This document shows, piece by piece, positions 53,770-63,290 of a DNA stretch of 64,000 nucleotides (its first letter is position 1; every line of letters begins with the position of its first letter). A program made the translations under genes and the position numbers. The stretch is from Rhizobium gallicum bv. gallicum R602sp (GTDB taxonomy: Bacteria; Pseudomonadota; Alphaproteobacteria; Rhizobiales; Rhizobiaceae): positions 1,426,001 to 1,490,000 of the forward strand of contig NZ_CP006880.1 of the NCBI RefSeq assembly GCF_000816845.1, read 5' to 3'. The notes under the pieces are model-generated. The model had not been told where the DNA came from and did no database searches. It saw only the letters and a program-made list of their open reading frames with translations.

Positions 53770-55863
53770 ATGATTGATCCTCTGCCTGGCGACATCTTCC
53801 GCAAAGGACAGGTGCTCAACAACACCTACGAGATCGAGGGTGTCCTCGGCCGCGGTGGAACAGGTGAAGTCTATCGAGCAAGCAACCGGATCACCGGCCG
53901 CGTGGTGGCGCTTAAGGCGCTGAAGCGGGAGCTCTCGGCAAATGCCGGCTATCTGGAGCTTATGAAGCGAGAGGAGGAGATGCGCAGCATCTCCCACCAC
54001 GCGGTCGTGCGCTACACCGACTGCAGCCAGACCGGCGACGGCCACGTCTATCTGGTGATGGACTACGTTGCCGGCACGCCGCTCAGTGAGTGGCTCGAGC
54101 AGGGCGGGGCTACCGCGCGGGATCTGCTAGTGGTGGCACACAGAGTGGCCGAAGGTCTTGTCGCAACGCACGAGCGCAAGATCGTCCACCGCGACCTTTC
54201 TCCTGACAACATCATCCTTCGCGACGGCAGGCCGGAGGAAGCCGTCATTATCGATTTTGGTATCGCCAAGGACAGCAACACAGGAGCGCGCACGATTGTC
54301 GGCAACGAGTTTGCGGGCAAGTATGAATATGCCGCGCCGGAGCAGATGCATGGGCAAGCGGAGCCGCGGTCCGACCTTTATGCCTTGGGCGCATCGCTGC
54401 TCGCAACCTTTCGGGGAAGGGTTCCAGACGTCGGAAGGAGTCCGGGCGAGGTCGTCCGTCATAAGGAGCGCCGGCTTGACACCTCGGGCGTTCCAGAACC
54501 GCTCAAGACGCTGATCGACGACCTCACTCAGCCTGACCCGGCCCACCGGCCACCGAGTGCCGCCGCGGTCGTGAATGAAATCGGACGGTTGCTGCAACCT
54601 GGTCACGCCAAAGCACGGCCGGGCGGGCGCAACAAGAGGCTCATGTTGCGGCCATGGCTTCTTATTCTGCCTCTTGCGGCGCTGGCCGCTATTGGCGGAC
54701 TTTGGCTTCTCGGAGTTTTTGAAAGCTTGTCTCCGACTGCCCTGCCGATCGCGACGCCCTACAAACTCACTGCCGGGGTGGACGCGCAAGGGCGGCCCAC
54801 GCTTGCCGGTTTCGCTCCCGACGCCGACCAGCATCAGGCAATCCTAGCAAACTTCACCCGCACGGTCGGGCTTCCCCCACCTAATAACGCCCTCACACTC
54901 GCCCAGGGCGCGCCATCCCAACGGTGGTCGCAGGACGTCGATGTCTTTTTTGCGGCCGCCGTTCCGCTCGACGAGTGGAAGCTTGAAATAGCTGATCGAA
55001 CGGTCCGCCTCTCGGGCCTCGCCGCCGATAAAGCGGGACGCGAAGCTGCGGTCACACGATTTAATGCGGCAGCAAAAGCGGCCGGCTACCGGCCTGTCGC
55101 CCGTATTGCTGCCGGCCCGCGAGATCTGTCGCCGGACCAACTGAAACCCCTTATCGTGCCGCTTCAGACCTGCGGCCCACTGCGCGTTCAACAACCGGAG
55201 GGCGGTACCTTTCCCCTCGGATCAACGATCTCCATCCAAGGAGACGTCGCTTCAAGCGGCGACATTGACGCCCTCCAGCAGGCACTCGCACCCCACGTCG
55301 GAGATCGCGAGCTGCGCTTCGATACCACGGTACTCAGCGCCCAGCTGTGCGTTGTTCAAGTGCTGCTGCCGGATACGCCGCAAGGTCAGATGACGATCGT
55401 TCTTGGCTATGGCGACAGATCCGAGCCGAACATGTCCGGCATCTATTCGGTTGGCGACAATCCCGTTATCGACGTGCTCGCGCCGGCTTCGCTCGACAAG
55501 GGGTACTTGTGGGTCGCCATCGCCGACGTCACCGGCAATCTCTTCAATGTTCTTCCGAACATCAAAAGACCCGATCATGCACTCGCCGAAATCGGGACCG
55601 TGACAGATGGCATGCGCACCATTCGGGTCGCCTATCCAACGGCAGAGGGTGCCGCCGACCCCGCAAAGCTCACCTTCGCCGTCGACAACACCTTCGGCAG
55701 AACTCTGATAATTGCTATGCAGACAGACCAGCCGCTTTTCCCCCAGCTTCGACCAACAACCGAGTCCACCAAGTCCTTTGCCGAAGATTTACGTGCAGTG
55801 GTAGCGGCCGGTCATGTCTCGATGCTGTCAATGACGACCCGGTTAATCGACACGCGCAAATAA
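53770..55863 (+). CDS. T6SS-associated Ser/Thr protein kinase (PpkA-like)
   Basis: 697 residues from the ATG at 53770, with GGGAGG at good spacing; a frame from 53716 exists. The Hanks-type kinase domain has the glycine loop GRGGTGEVY, Lys49 in VVALKAL, HRDLSPDN with Asp142, IDFGIA with Asp162 and AAPEQM; it appears active. A transmembrane helix near residues 300-322 exports a periplasmic C-terminal region containing a BON-like segment (WKLEIADRTVRLSGLA) and a DUF4384-like end (YLWVAIADVTGNLFNVLPNI). PpkA kinases phosphorylate the FHA protein to trigger T6SS assembly; the FHA protein is encoded at 63287. Confidence 0.92.
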   Translation: MIDPLPGDIFRKGQVLNNTYEIEGVLGRGGTGEVYRASNRITGRVVALKALKRELSANAGYLELMKREEEMRSISHHAVVRYTDCSQTGDGHVYLVMDYVAGTPLSEWLEQGGATARDLLVVAHRVAEGLVATHERKIVHRDLSPDNIILRDGRPEEAVIIDFGIAKDSNTGARTIVGNEFAGKYEYAAPEQMHGQAEPRSDLYALGASLLATFRGRVPDVGRSPGEVVRHKERRLDTSGVPEPLKTLIDDLTQPDPAHRPPSAAAVVNEIGRLLQPGHAKARPGGRNKRLMLRPWLLILPLAALAAIGGLWLLGVFESLSPTALPIATPYKLTAGVDAQGRPTLAGFAPDADQHQAILANFTRTVGLPPPNNALTLAQGAPSQRWSQDVDVFFAAAVPLDEWKLEIADRTVRLSGLAADKAGREAAVTRFNAAAKAAGYRPVARIAAGPRDLSPDQLKPLIVPLQTCGPLRVQQPEGGTFPLGSTISIQGDVASSGDIDALQQALAPHVGDRELRFDTTVLSAQLCVVQVLLPDTPQGQMTIVLGYGDRSEPNMSGIYSVGDNPVIDVLAPASLDKGYLWVAIADVTGNLFNVLPNIKRPDHALAEIGTVTDGMRTIRVAYPTAEGAADPAKLTFAVDNTFGRTLIIAMQTDQPLFPQLRPTTESTKSFAEDLRAVVAAGHVSMLSMTTRLIDTRK

Positions 55864-55956
55864 TTGCAAGTCCCAGAAATCTGCCATTAGTCTAGAACAA
55901 GAAGTTGTGGTAAAAGCAAAAGTAGGGGAATACTAGTCGGTTAACGGGGGGATCTG

Positions 55957-57120
55957 TTGTTCAACTCGGCTCTCTGGTTAAGTCCACTGAACGGCGACAA
56001 CCCGTCGGGCGAAAGCTTACGGAATGACGGACGATTCCACGAGTTGGAACGCCTTGTGCAACCGCAGATCGAGATCAGCCGCGACGAACGCAATAACCCG
56101 GTCTCACGGACCGAGGTCCCGGTCGATTGGTCGATCGTCCTTCGAAAATCAGAAGAGTTGCGCCCGCACGGACGGGATCTGAGGCTCCTCGTGATCGTGA
56201 CCCGCGCCCTTGCAAATGAACAAGGTCTTGCTGGCCTCGCGGAAGGCTTGAACCTGATCACCGGAAGCTTCGACATGCATTGGGAAACGATGCATCCGGA
56301 ACTTCGTGAGGGCTTGCCTCCACGGGATGCCGCCCTGCGCCGGACTAATGCTCTTCTCCAACTCCAAAACGAGAAGGATGGGCTACTCGGCGATCTTCGG
56401 AAGATGACTTTCTTTGCGCCACGGAGCGTCGGGCCCGTCACAGGGCGCGATCTCGAGCGCGGGGCTCTCGACACCCGAACCGTTCTCAACGAGGCTGCAC
56501 CCGGACTGAGCGACGCTGAGAAGGCGTCGCTCGTAAGCGAGCACGACCAGTTACTCAATCGCGTGAGGATCGGCTGCGCGGCGTTTGCGGAACAAGCCGG
56601 GGACGAGGCGTCCGCGCTCATCGTCAGCGCAAACGCTGCCGCCACAGCGATGGAAGCCCTCGAGACATCGCTCAATCGGCGACTCGGCGGGGATGTGCGC
56701 GTGACCTTGCCAGATCTCAGTCGCTTCCTGCAGCGAGTGATCTCTACGCTTGAGCGTGTCAAGCCCAACCCCAGGCAGGAAACTGCAAACGAGGAAACGC
56801 TCGATCGTGAGAGCGCGGCTGCAAAAACGATCTCTGACGCAGCTCCGGCTTACAGCGGAGCACCGGCAGTCTTTCCGTCGCGGCTCACCTCGCGCGAGGA
56901 GGTCACAAAGTGCATCGACCTCATCATTGCCTTCTACGACCGCACTGAACCGTCGAGTCCTATTCCCCATCTGGCGCACAGGATCAAACGTATGGTGCCG
57001 ATGGATTTTCTGGAACTCATGGAGGACCTGGCGCCCTCCGGTTTGAAGGAATTCCGGCTTCTGGCCGGTGTGCCGGAAAGAAAAAAACCTGTCCCTGGGA
57101 CGAAAGGTGATCACCAATGA
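55957..57120 (+). CDS. tssA: T6SS protein TssA (ImpA N-terminal domain)
   Basis: 387 residues from a TTG at 55957, with GGGGGG seven bases upstream. The N-terminal ImpA domain is recognisable: PLNGDNPSGESLRNDGRFHE and VDWSIVLRKSEELRPHGRDL. The C-terminal region, about 250-387, is less conserved. TssA caps the growing sheath and helps assemble the baseplate. It is the first of the plus-strand secretion genes after the kinase, 93 bases on, and overlaps tssB by four bases. Confidence 0.88.
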   Translation: MFNSALWLSPLNGDNPSGESLRNDGRFHELERLVQPQIEISRDERNNPVSRTEVPVDWSIVLRKSEELRPHGRDLRLLVIVTRALANEQGLAGLAEGLNLITGSFDMHWETMHPELREGLPPRDAALRRTNALLQLQNEKDGLLGDLRKMTFFAPRSVGPVTGRDLERGALDTRTVLNEAAPGLSDAEKASLVSEHDQLLNRVRIGCAAFAEQAGDEASALIVSANAAATAMEALETSLNRRLGGDVRVTLPDLSRFLQRVISTLERVKPNPRQETANEETLDRESAAAKTISDAAPAYSGAPAVFPSRLTSREEVTKCIDLIIAFYDRTEPSSPIPHLAHRIKRMVPMDFLELMEDLAPSGLKEFRLLAGVPERKKPVPGTKGDHQ

Positions 57121-57653
57121 GCGAAACTAAGGCCAAGGTAATTGAACGAAACCGGGCGCCTCGCGTCCAGATCGCTTACGAAGTCGAAACTTACGGCAGT
57201 CCGACCACCATCGAATTGCCGTTCGTCATGGGCGTGATGGCGGATCTCGCGGGCGCCTCCCAGACGCCGGAGGCCCGCAAGTCCGTCCGGGACCGCTCCT
57301 TTGTCGAAACCGACGCAAACAGGTTCGGTCGTTTCATGGAAGCACTCAGCCCGCGCGTCAAAGCCCGCGTGAAGAACACCCTTCCCCAGCCTGCCGGCGA
57401 AGAGCGCGACGAAGAGCTTACGCTAGACCTGACCTTTACGAGCATGGCCGATTTCGCGCCGGATCGTATTGCCGAACAAGTTCCACAGCTTGCAGAACTC
57501 CTGAGAATGCGCGGCCAACTTGAGGAATTGCTCGGTTTCATGGATGGCCGCATCGACGCCGAAAAACGCATCGCGCAACTTTTGAACAACGAGCCCCTGT
57601 TGGGAAAGATCGCCGATCAGGCGCTCGAAGATAGCAGCAAGTCGGAGGTCTGA
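57117..57653 (+). CDS. tssB: T6SS sheath small subunit TssB (VipA/ImpB)
   Basis: 178 residues, normal size. It has RAPRVQIAYEVETYGSPTTI, ELPFVMGVMADLAGASQTPE and later LDLTFTSMADFAPDRIAEQV, all of which mark the contractile-sheath small subunit. Its ATG overlaps the tssA stop, and tssC follows 3 bases after its stop. TssB and TssC form the contractile tail sheath around the Hcp tube. Confidence 0.96.
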   Translation: MSETKAKVIERNRAPRVQIAYEVETYGSPTTIELPFVMGVMADLAGASQTPEARKSVRDRSFVETDANRFGRFMEALSPRVKARVKNTLPQPAGEERDEELTLDLTFTSMADFAPDRIAEQVPQLAELLRMRGQLEELLGFMDGRIDAEKRIAQLLNNEPLLGKIADQALEDSSKSEV

Positions 57654-57656
57654 GCC

Positions 57657-59165
57657 ATGGCCGAACAGGAAAGTACCGCTGCAGTTGGTGTCACGGAAGC
57701 CAAAGAAGTCGACCTTCAGGAATTCAGCGAACTTCTGGAAAAGGACTTCAAGGTCAAAAAAGATGACAGCGACAAGCTTCAAACCTTGGTCAGAAATCTG
57801 GCGCTTGCTGCGCGCGGCCGTACAGAATCGACAGTCATCTCTTCCAACGCGATCAAATCGATCAAGTCCTTGATTGCCGGCATCGACAAGCTGCTGACCG
57901 AGCAGACCAACGAAATTCTCCATGCGCCTGAAGTGCTGCAGATGGAGGGGACATGGCGCGGACTGTGGTACCTCGTGAACAATACCGAGACGGATCAAAA
58001 GTTGAAGATCCGCGTCATGAACATTTCGAAGGAGGAGTTGGCTGATACCCTTGAGGATTACGAGGGTCAGATGTGGGACCAAAGCCCCATATTCAAGAAA
58101 GTCTACACCGACGAATACTCGATGCTCGGCGGCAACCCCTTTGGCTGCCTGATCGGTGCCTACGAATTCTCAAATCACCCGAAGGATGCCGGTCTCCTCC
58201 GCAACATGTCCGGCATCTGCGCCTCGGCGCACACCCCCTTCATTGCCGCCGCCGCCCCCCGTCTGTTCCGCATGGAAAGCTGGCAGGAACTGCCTAACCC
58301 GCAAGACCTGCAACAGATCGTGTCGTCGCCGGCCTATGCCTCATGGCAGTCACTGCGCGAGAGCGAGGACGCCCGTTACATAGGGTTGACAATGCCACGG
58401 GTGCTGGCGAGGCTGCCTTATGGCGCAGAAACCGTTCCTGTGAAGGGCTTCGCGTTCGAGGAAGAGGTCCAGGGCGACCATCACCGATATGTCTGGATGA
58501 ACGCGGCCTTCCCAATGGGGGTCAACATCAACCGCAGCCACAAGCTGTTTGGCTGGGGCACGCAAATCCGCGGGGTCGAGAACGGCGGGGCAGTGATCAA
58601 TCTCCCTGTCCATAACTTCCCGACCGACGACGGGACGGTGGCGATGAAATGCCCGACCGAGGTCGCCATTGACGATCGGCGCGAGGCCGAGCTCGCCAAG
58701 CTCGGGCTGATGCCGATCCTCCATCGCAAGAACACTGATATTGCTGCCTTCATCGGCGCCCATTCGTTGCAAGACGACGAGGCGCGAGCCGGCCGTCTGG
58801 TCGACCCGGATGCTCAGGCCAACGAGAGACTGAGTGCAAATCTGCCCTACCTTTTCCCGGTTTCCCGTTTCGCCCATTACCTGAAGGCGATCGCTCGCGA
58901 TAAGATTGGCTCATTCAAGGAACGTGCCGACATGCAGATTTGGCTGACGGAGTGGATCAACCGCTACGTTCTCGCCAACCCTGCCTTCGCCGACGAAAAA
59001 GCGCGCGCAAAACGTCCCCTTGCAGCCGCCGAGGTCCAGGTTGACAGCGTCGAAGGTCGCCCCGGCTGGTACAATGCTCGGTTTTATCTGCGGCCCCACT
59101 ACCAGCTGGAAGGCATCAATGCTTCGCTCCGGCTCGTTTCGGAGCTGCCGTCTATGAAGTCTTGA
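57657..59165 (+). CDS. tssC: T6SS sheath large subunit TssC (VipB/ImpC)
   Basis: 502 residues. Conserved TssC stretches include LQMEGTWRGLWYLVNNTETD, YSMLGGNPFGCLIGAYEFSN, WQSLRESEDARYIGLTMPRV and FPVSRFAHYLKAIARDKIGS, ending with YLRPHYQLEGINASLRLVSE. Only one TssC copy is present, unlike the paired TssC40/TssC41 set of Agrobacterium tumefaciens. It forms the outer contractile sheath with TssB. Confidence 0.96.
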   Translation: MAEQESTAAVGVTEAKEVDLQEFSELLEKDFKVKKDDSDKLQTLVRNLALAARGRTESTVISSNAIKSIKSLIAGIDKLLTEQTNEILHAPEVLQMEGTWRGLWYLVNNTETDQKLKIRVMNISKEELADTLEDYEGQMWDQSPIFKKVYTDEYSMLGGNPFGCLIGAYEFSNHPKDAGLLRNMSGICASAHTPFIAAAAPRLFRMESWQELPNPQDLQQIVSSPAYASWQSLRESEDARYIGLTMPRVLARLPYGAETVPVKGFAFEEEVQGDHHRYVWMNAAFPMGVNINRSHKLFGWGTQIRGVENGGAVINLPVHNFPTDDGTVAMKCPTEVAIDDRREAELAKLGLMPILHRKNTDIAAFIGAHSLQDDEARAGRLVDPDAQANERLSANLPYLFPVSRFAHYLKAIARDKIGSFKERADMQIWLTEWINRYVLANPAFADEKARAKRPLAAAEVQVDSVEGRPGWYNARFYLRPHYQLEGINASLRLVSELPSMKS

Positions 59166-59193
59166 ACAACATTTAGCCGATGGGAGGTTATTC

Positions 59194-59643
59194 ATGAAAA
59201 TCGACGGTTTTCTCAAGGTACCTGACATCACGGGGCCGAGCGTTCGCGACGGCCACGTAGACGAAATCGAGGTGCACGGAGTGGAGTTTGAAATGCAGGC
59301 TCCTTTCGATCCGAATTCGCTATCGCGGAGAGGCCGCGTCAGCTTGGGCATGCTCAATTTCATCAAGCACTACGATAAGGCCTCGCCCTATCTGAAGAAG
59401 GCTCTGTTCGACAACAAGCTTCTGGACGAGGTCAAGTTTTCAGCGCGCAGAACGATAGAAGGCGAAACGAGCGACTACCTGGTCATCACGTTGAAGGAAG
59501 CTTCGGTGACCAACTACACCATGAAGCCGAGTGAGGAAGAGCCAGATGTGATCGAAGAGCGCGTCGGCTTCGCTTACAAGAACATCACTTTCAATTACGA
59601 CGACAATGACGAGGTCGAGATGGATGTCTATGTCGGCAAGTGA
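59194..59643 (+). CDS. hcp: T6SS tube protein Hcp (TssD)
   Basis: 149 residues. It begins MKIDGFLKVPDITGPSVRDG and carries VHGVEFEMQ, SLGMLNFIKHYDKASPYLKK and the beta-barrel end FNYDDNDEVEMDVYVGK. Hcp hexamers stack into the inner tube and carry effectors. A GGGAGG lies upstream. Its 3' end overlaps the start of tssE by 20 bases. There is no C-terminal effector extension. Confidence 0.95.
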   Translation: MKIDGFLKVPDITGPSVRDGHVDEIEVHGVEFEMQAPFDPNSLSRRGRVSLGMLNFIKHYDKASPYLKKALFDNKLLDEVKFSARRTIEGETSDYLVITLKEASVTNYTMKPSEEEPDVIEERVGFAYKNITFNYDDNDEVEMDVYVGK

Positions 59644-60388
59644 CAGCTGGCAAAAAGGATTTGGAAGGAAGACGAGACCCGGGGGACAACTGCGGGCGAC
59701 TCGCGAAGCGATCCAGCCGTCCTTGTGGGATCGCCTGGTGAACGACCTGCCGGGGCTCAACTCGGAAATCAACCAACTTCGGCAGGCGATCCAGAAAGAG
59801 ATAGACCTCGAACGTCTGAACGGGCTGGTTGCCGCAGGGGTTCACCAAATGGAGGCTGCTGCGGATATCAGCGCCGAGCAGAAGAAGAACATACACCGCC
59901 TGTTCTCTCTTGAGCGACGCCAGGCAGAACTGGAAAGTCGCGGCGTCGTTGTCTCGACCGATGTGCTGCGCGAGGCAGTGCGGCGCGACATCGAGGCGCT
60001 TTTTAATGCACAACGCTTCGAATCCACGCCACTCTTGACGGATTTAGAGGCAGATCAGGCTGGGGACAACCCTCCGTCGCTTGAGGATTTCCCGGAAGTT
60101 CGCCGCAGCGTGATCAATTATGGGGTTCCCCCCTTCTCCGGCCGTTCCTCCCGTGACTTCGACCGCGATGAACTGTCGAAGGAAATCCGAAGCGTGCTCG
60201 CCGCGTTTGAACCTCGGCTGAAGGAAAGCGCGACGAAAGTTACCGTCAGCCTCGGCGACAGGGCGACCGGCCTCAGGATCGACATCGACGCACTGCTGCT
60301 TACCTCGCCGGCGCCCGAACGGCTGCTCCTGCGCACGATACTCAACCTCGACGACGGTTCGGCGCGGACTGAACTTAAGGACACCTGA
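59624..60388 (+). CDS. tssE: T6SS baseplate protein TssE (gp25-like), with long helical insertion
   Basis: 254 residues from the ATG at 59624, nine bases after GAGG; other in-frame starts exist at 59606 and 59630. TssE proteins are usually ~130-180 residues. PSLWDRLVND is the N-terminal box, and RRDIEALFN, SVINYGVPPF, LAAFEPRLKE and LTSPAPERLLLRTILNL follow in family order. Between DRL and RRDIEALFN there are ~85 mainly helical, charged residues (KEIDLERLNGLVAAGVHQME and similar) that other TssEs lack. The insertion could bind another baseplate part. The tssF start is 2 bases after its stop. Confidence 0.88.
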   Translation: MSMSASDSWQKGFGRKTRPGGQLRATREAIQPSLWDRLVNDLPGLNSEINQLRQAIQKEIDLERLNGLVAAGVHQMEAAADISAEQKKNIHRLFSLERRQAELESRGVVVSTDVLREAVRRDIEALFNAQRFESTPLLTDLEADQAGDNPPSLEDFPEVRRSVINYGVPPFSGRSSRDFDRDELSKEIRSVLAAFEPRLKESATKVTVSLGDRATGLRIDIDALLLTSPAPERLLLRTILNLDDGSARTELKDT

Positions 60389-60390
60389 CC

Positions 60391-62265
60391 ATGGACCGGG
60401 TCTTCCTGGAGTATTACGAGGAAGAACTAACCCACATCCGCGCGCTCGCCGCCGAGTTTGCAGATATGCATCCCTCGATCGCACGCAACCTTTCCCTTGA
60501 TACGGCTCCGTGTCCCGACCCCTTCGTCGAACGCCTACTGGATGGCGTGGCTTATCTGGCCGCGCGCACCCGACAGAAGGTGGATGCAGAAAGCTCCCGT
60601 TTCGCACGAAGCGTGCTCGAAAATTTCTATCCGGATCTCGTTTCGCCGACGCCCGCAACCGCCATGGCTTTGCTGAAGCCGGGCCAGCAGGTTCAAACGA
60701 TGCTCGCAGGACACCTTGTGAAGCGCGGGACCCGGCTGGTTTCAAGCGTCCGCCCAGGCCTTTCCACCCGGTGCATCTATACCACGGCCCAGGACGTGAT
60801 GCTCTGGCCGCTCGCGATTACCTCGGCCACCTACATACAGGATAGAAGCGCACTCGCCGCAGCGGGGATTGCTCCGATTGACGGCGTAACCGGTTCGGCG
60901 GCATTGAGCATCACCTTCAATCGAACCGGCAAAGGCAAGCTCAGCGACTTGTCGCTCGACCGCCTGGATCTTTATTTTGGTAGCAAGAGCAAGGCGTCGC
61001 TGCTCTTCGATACGCTCTTTGGCGCTTGCGCCGCGACCGGCGCCCGCCCCGAAGGACGCGATAATGCCCTGAGCGCACTTCCGGAGCCGGAGATGATCGG
61101 GATCTCCGACGAGGAAGCACTTATGCCGCGCACACGCGAAACATTCGAAGGCTACAGGCTTTTGCGGGAATACTTCATCGCGCCGGAAAGATTTCACTAT
61201 GTGCGCGTCACAGGGCTGCAGCCGGTCGTTCGGCGCTGCGGGGCTGGGCTGGAACTGCTCTTTCTGTTGCGGCGTCCCATCCCCGAGCTGGCGAATATCG
61301 CAGCGAAAGATTTCGAACTCTTCGCAACGCCAATCATCAATCTGTTCGAGCGCGGCTGCAATGTCATCGAACTCGATGCACGGCGGACCCGGCAAGTGCT
61401 TCACGCCGATCGCACCCGCCCACGGGATTTCGAGATCTATCGCGCAATCCGCGTCGAAGATGCCGATGCCGAAGGCCCCGACGCCGAGATGCCGGCTCTC
61501 TTCAGCCTGGGCCAGAACCGTGGAAACGGCTGGGTCTATTTTACCGAACGCCGCCCGCGGCGCCCGAGTGAAGACGAGCTTCGCCAGGGGCAAACGCGGA
61601 CCTCCTATACAGGTGACGATGTCTTCATCACGCTTTCGCGCCCGGCTCAGTCCAAAGCCGCCCGGCCACCGAAGCGGATCGAGGTGACGGCCCTGTGCAC
61701 CAATCGCGATCTACCGATATTGGACGATACGCCGTCCCTCACGCTCGAGAGCGGCGATCCCGTCGAGACCATCCAACTCCTTGGCGCGCTGCGGCCGCCG
61801 TGGCCCTCGATTCCAGCGACGCTCCCGGCTGAAGCAGTGGAAGGCTCCAGAGCCGATGAACTCGCCTGGCGGCTCATCGCGCAACTCTCGCTGAATTTCC
61901 TCAGCCTGGCTGAGGAGGGCCGCGGGGTTGATCCGCTTCACGCTCTACTTGAGCTTTACGCGAACCGCGGGGATCCAAGTCTCAGCCGGCACGTGCGCGC
62001 CGTCGCCCGCGTCGAGGCTCGACCCTTGATCGAGCGCTTGGCAATCGCCGGGCCAATGTGTTTTGCGCGCGGCACCGAGGTTACGCTTCATATCGACCAA
62101 TCCGTGCTTGCCGGGCACAGCACGTTGTTGCTCTCGGCGCTGCTGGCAAGGCTTTTTGCTCGCTATGCGGCAATCAACGCTTTCGTGCGAACCCGCGCGC
62201 GGATCATACAAAAGCAGGAGGATGTGCTATGGCCCATAGCGCCGGGCAATCGCTTCCTGATCTGA
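60391..62265 (+). CDS. tssF: T6SS baseplate protein TssF
   Basis: 624 residues, full-length. The start MDRVFLEYYEEELTHIRALA and DPFVERLLDGVAYLAARTRQ are diagnostic, as is the C-terminal FARGTEVTLHIDQSVLAGHS with the LLSALLARLFARYAAINAFV end. TssF and TssG form the baseplate wedge with TssE and TssK. Its last 37 bases overlap the tssG start. Confidence 0.95.
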   Translation: MDRVFLEYYEEELTHIRALAAEFADMHPSIARNLSLDTAPCPDPFVERLLDGVAYLAARTRQKVDAESSRFARSVLENFYPDLVSPTPATAMALLKPGQQVQTMLAGHLVKRGTRLVSSVRPGLSTRCIYTTAQDVMLWPLAITSATYIQDRSALAAAGIAPIDGVTGSAALSITFNRTGKGKLSDLSLDRLDLYFGSKSKASLLFDTLFGACAATGARPEGRDNALSALPEPEMIGISDEEALMPRTRETFEGYRLLREYFIAPERFHYVRVTGLQPVVRRCGAGLELLFLLRRPIPELANIAAKDFELFATPIINLFERGCNVIELDARRTRQVLHADRTRPRDFEIYRAIRVEDADAEGPDAEMPALFSLGQNRGNGWVYFTERRPRRPSEDELRQGQTRTSYTGDDVFITLSRPAQSKAARPPKRIEVTALCTNRDLPILDDTPSLTLESGDPVETIQLLGALRPPWPSIPATLPAEAVEGSRADELAWRLIAQLSLNFLSLAEEGRGVDPLHALLELYANRGDPSLSRHVRAVARVEARPLIERLAIAGPMCFARGTEVTLHIDQSVLAGHSTLLLSALLARLFARYAAINAFVRTRARIIQKQEDVLWPIAPGNRFLI

Positions 62266-63290
62266 ACGACGCTGCTCCATCCCTTGAGGCGTTCGACTTT
62301 TTCGAGCTCTTGCGGCGCCTCGAAGACGACGGACGGCTTTTTGGGCAGGCCGGCCGCCCGGACCGGGAACCGGCGCGGCTCGGACAGCATGTGCGGCTCG
62401 GTTTTGCCGTGCAGGATGTCGCGAAGGTCGAGCCGGCCACCGAAACCACGCCGGCGCGCGTCACGGTCTCGAACCTCGGATTGCTCGGACCAGAGGGTCC
62501 AATGCCCCTCTACCTAACGCGCTGGGTGCTGGATCGGCTGTCGCAACGCTGGTTTTCCAGGGCGGACATGCGGGAGGTCAGCGATACGACCTTCGTCGAT
62601 TTCGTGAATATTCTTCAGCATCGCATGATCGCCCTCTTTTACCGGGCGTGGGCCGACGCTCATCCGGCTGTGCAGGTCAGGCGCCAAGACGGCGGCCGTA
62701 TTCGCGTAATGTCGGCAGCCCTGGCCGGCCTTGGCTTGTGTGGTAGGGCCCATGATGGGTACGCAGCTATCGATGCCACGAAGCTCTCTCACGCTCCGGC
62801 GCTTGCCCATCAGGTAGACGGGCCGGAGAGGCTCACCCTGTTTCTTGCCGACCTCTTGAAGGTGCCGGTTCGGCTTCGCGAATTTGTCGGCACCTTTATG
62901 CCTATACCAAACGGGCTCCAGTCCCGGCTTGGCGGCGCGCATGTGCAACTCGGACGAAGCGCCACGATCGGACCGAGGACGTTCCAGCGGCAGCAAAGGA
63001 TAGAGCTCTCCATCGGCCCGTTGACGCTTGCCGACTACGTAGCTTTCCTACCGGGCTGCGAACGGCGCGAAACCCTGCAGACCGCGATCCGCGATCTCGT
63101 GGGATACGGGCTCGATGTCGACGTAAGGCTCGTGCTCAGGCGGGACGAAGTTCCCGCGGCCAAAATGGGAGCAGCGCGGATCGGACAGATCGCTTGGCTC
63201 GCTCGACCGAAAGATCGCAGTGACGCAGATGATCTGTGCATACGCACCATCATTGGCTGGCGGCCGGAAATGCCGGAGGCTGTGGCATGA
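62229..63290 (+). CDS. tssG: T6SS baseplate protein TssG
   Basis: 353 residues from the ATG at 62229, with AGGAGG seven bases upstream inside the end of tssF; the frame is open further back without such support. FDFFELLRRLEDDGRLFGQA and VRLGFAVQDVAKVEP open the protein; NLGLLGPEGPMPLYLTRWVL and FVDFVNILQHRMIALFYRAW are family blocks, and GRSATIGPRTFQRQQRIELS follows. It forms the baseplate wedge with TssF. Its stop overlaps the FHA gene start (ATGA). Confidence 0.95.
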   Translation: MAHSAGQSLPDLNDAAPSLEAFDFFELLRRLEDDGRLFGQAGRPDREPARLGQHVRLGFAVQDVAKVEPATETTPARVTVSNLGLLGPEGPMPLYLTRWVLDRLSQRWFSRADMREVSDTTFVDFVNILQHRMIALFYRAWADAHPAVQVRRQDGGRIRVMSAALAGLGLCGRAHDGYAAIDATKLSHAPALAHQVDGPERLTLFLADLLKVPVRLREFVGTFMPIPNGLQSRLGGAHVQLGRSATIGPRTFQRQQRIELSIGPLTLADYVAFLPGCERRETLQTAIRDLVGYGLDVDVRLVLRRDEVPAAKMGAARIGQIAWLARPKDRSDADDLCIRTIIGWRPEMPEAVA

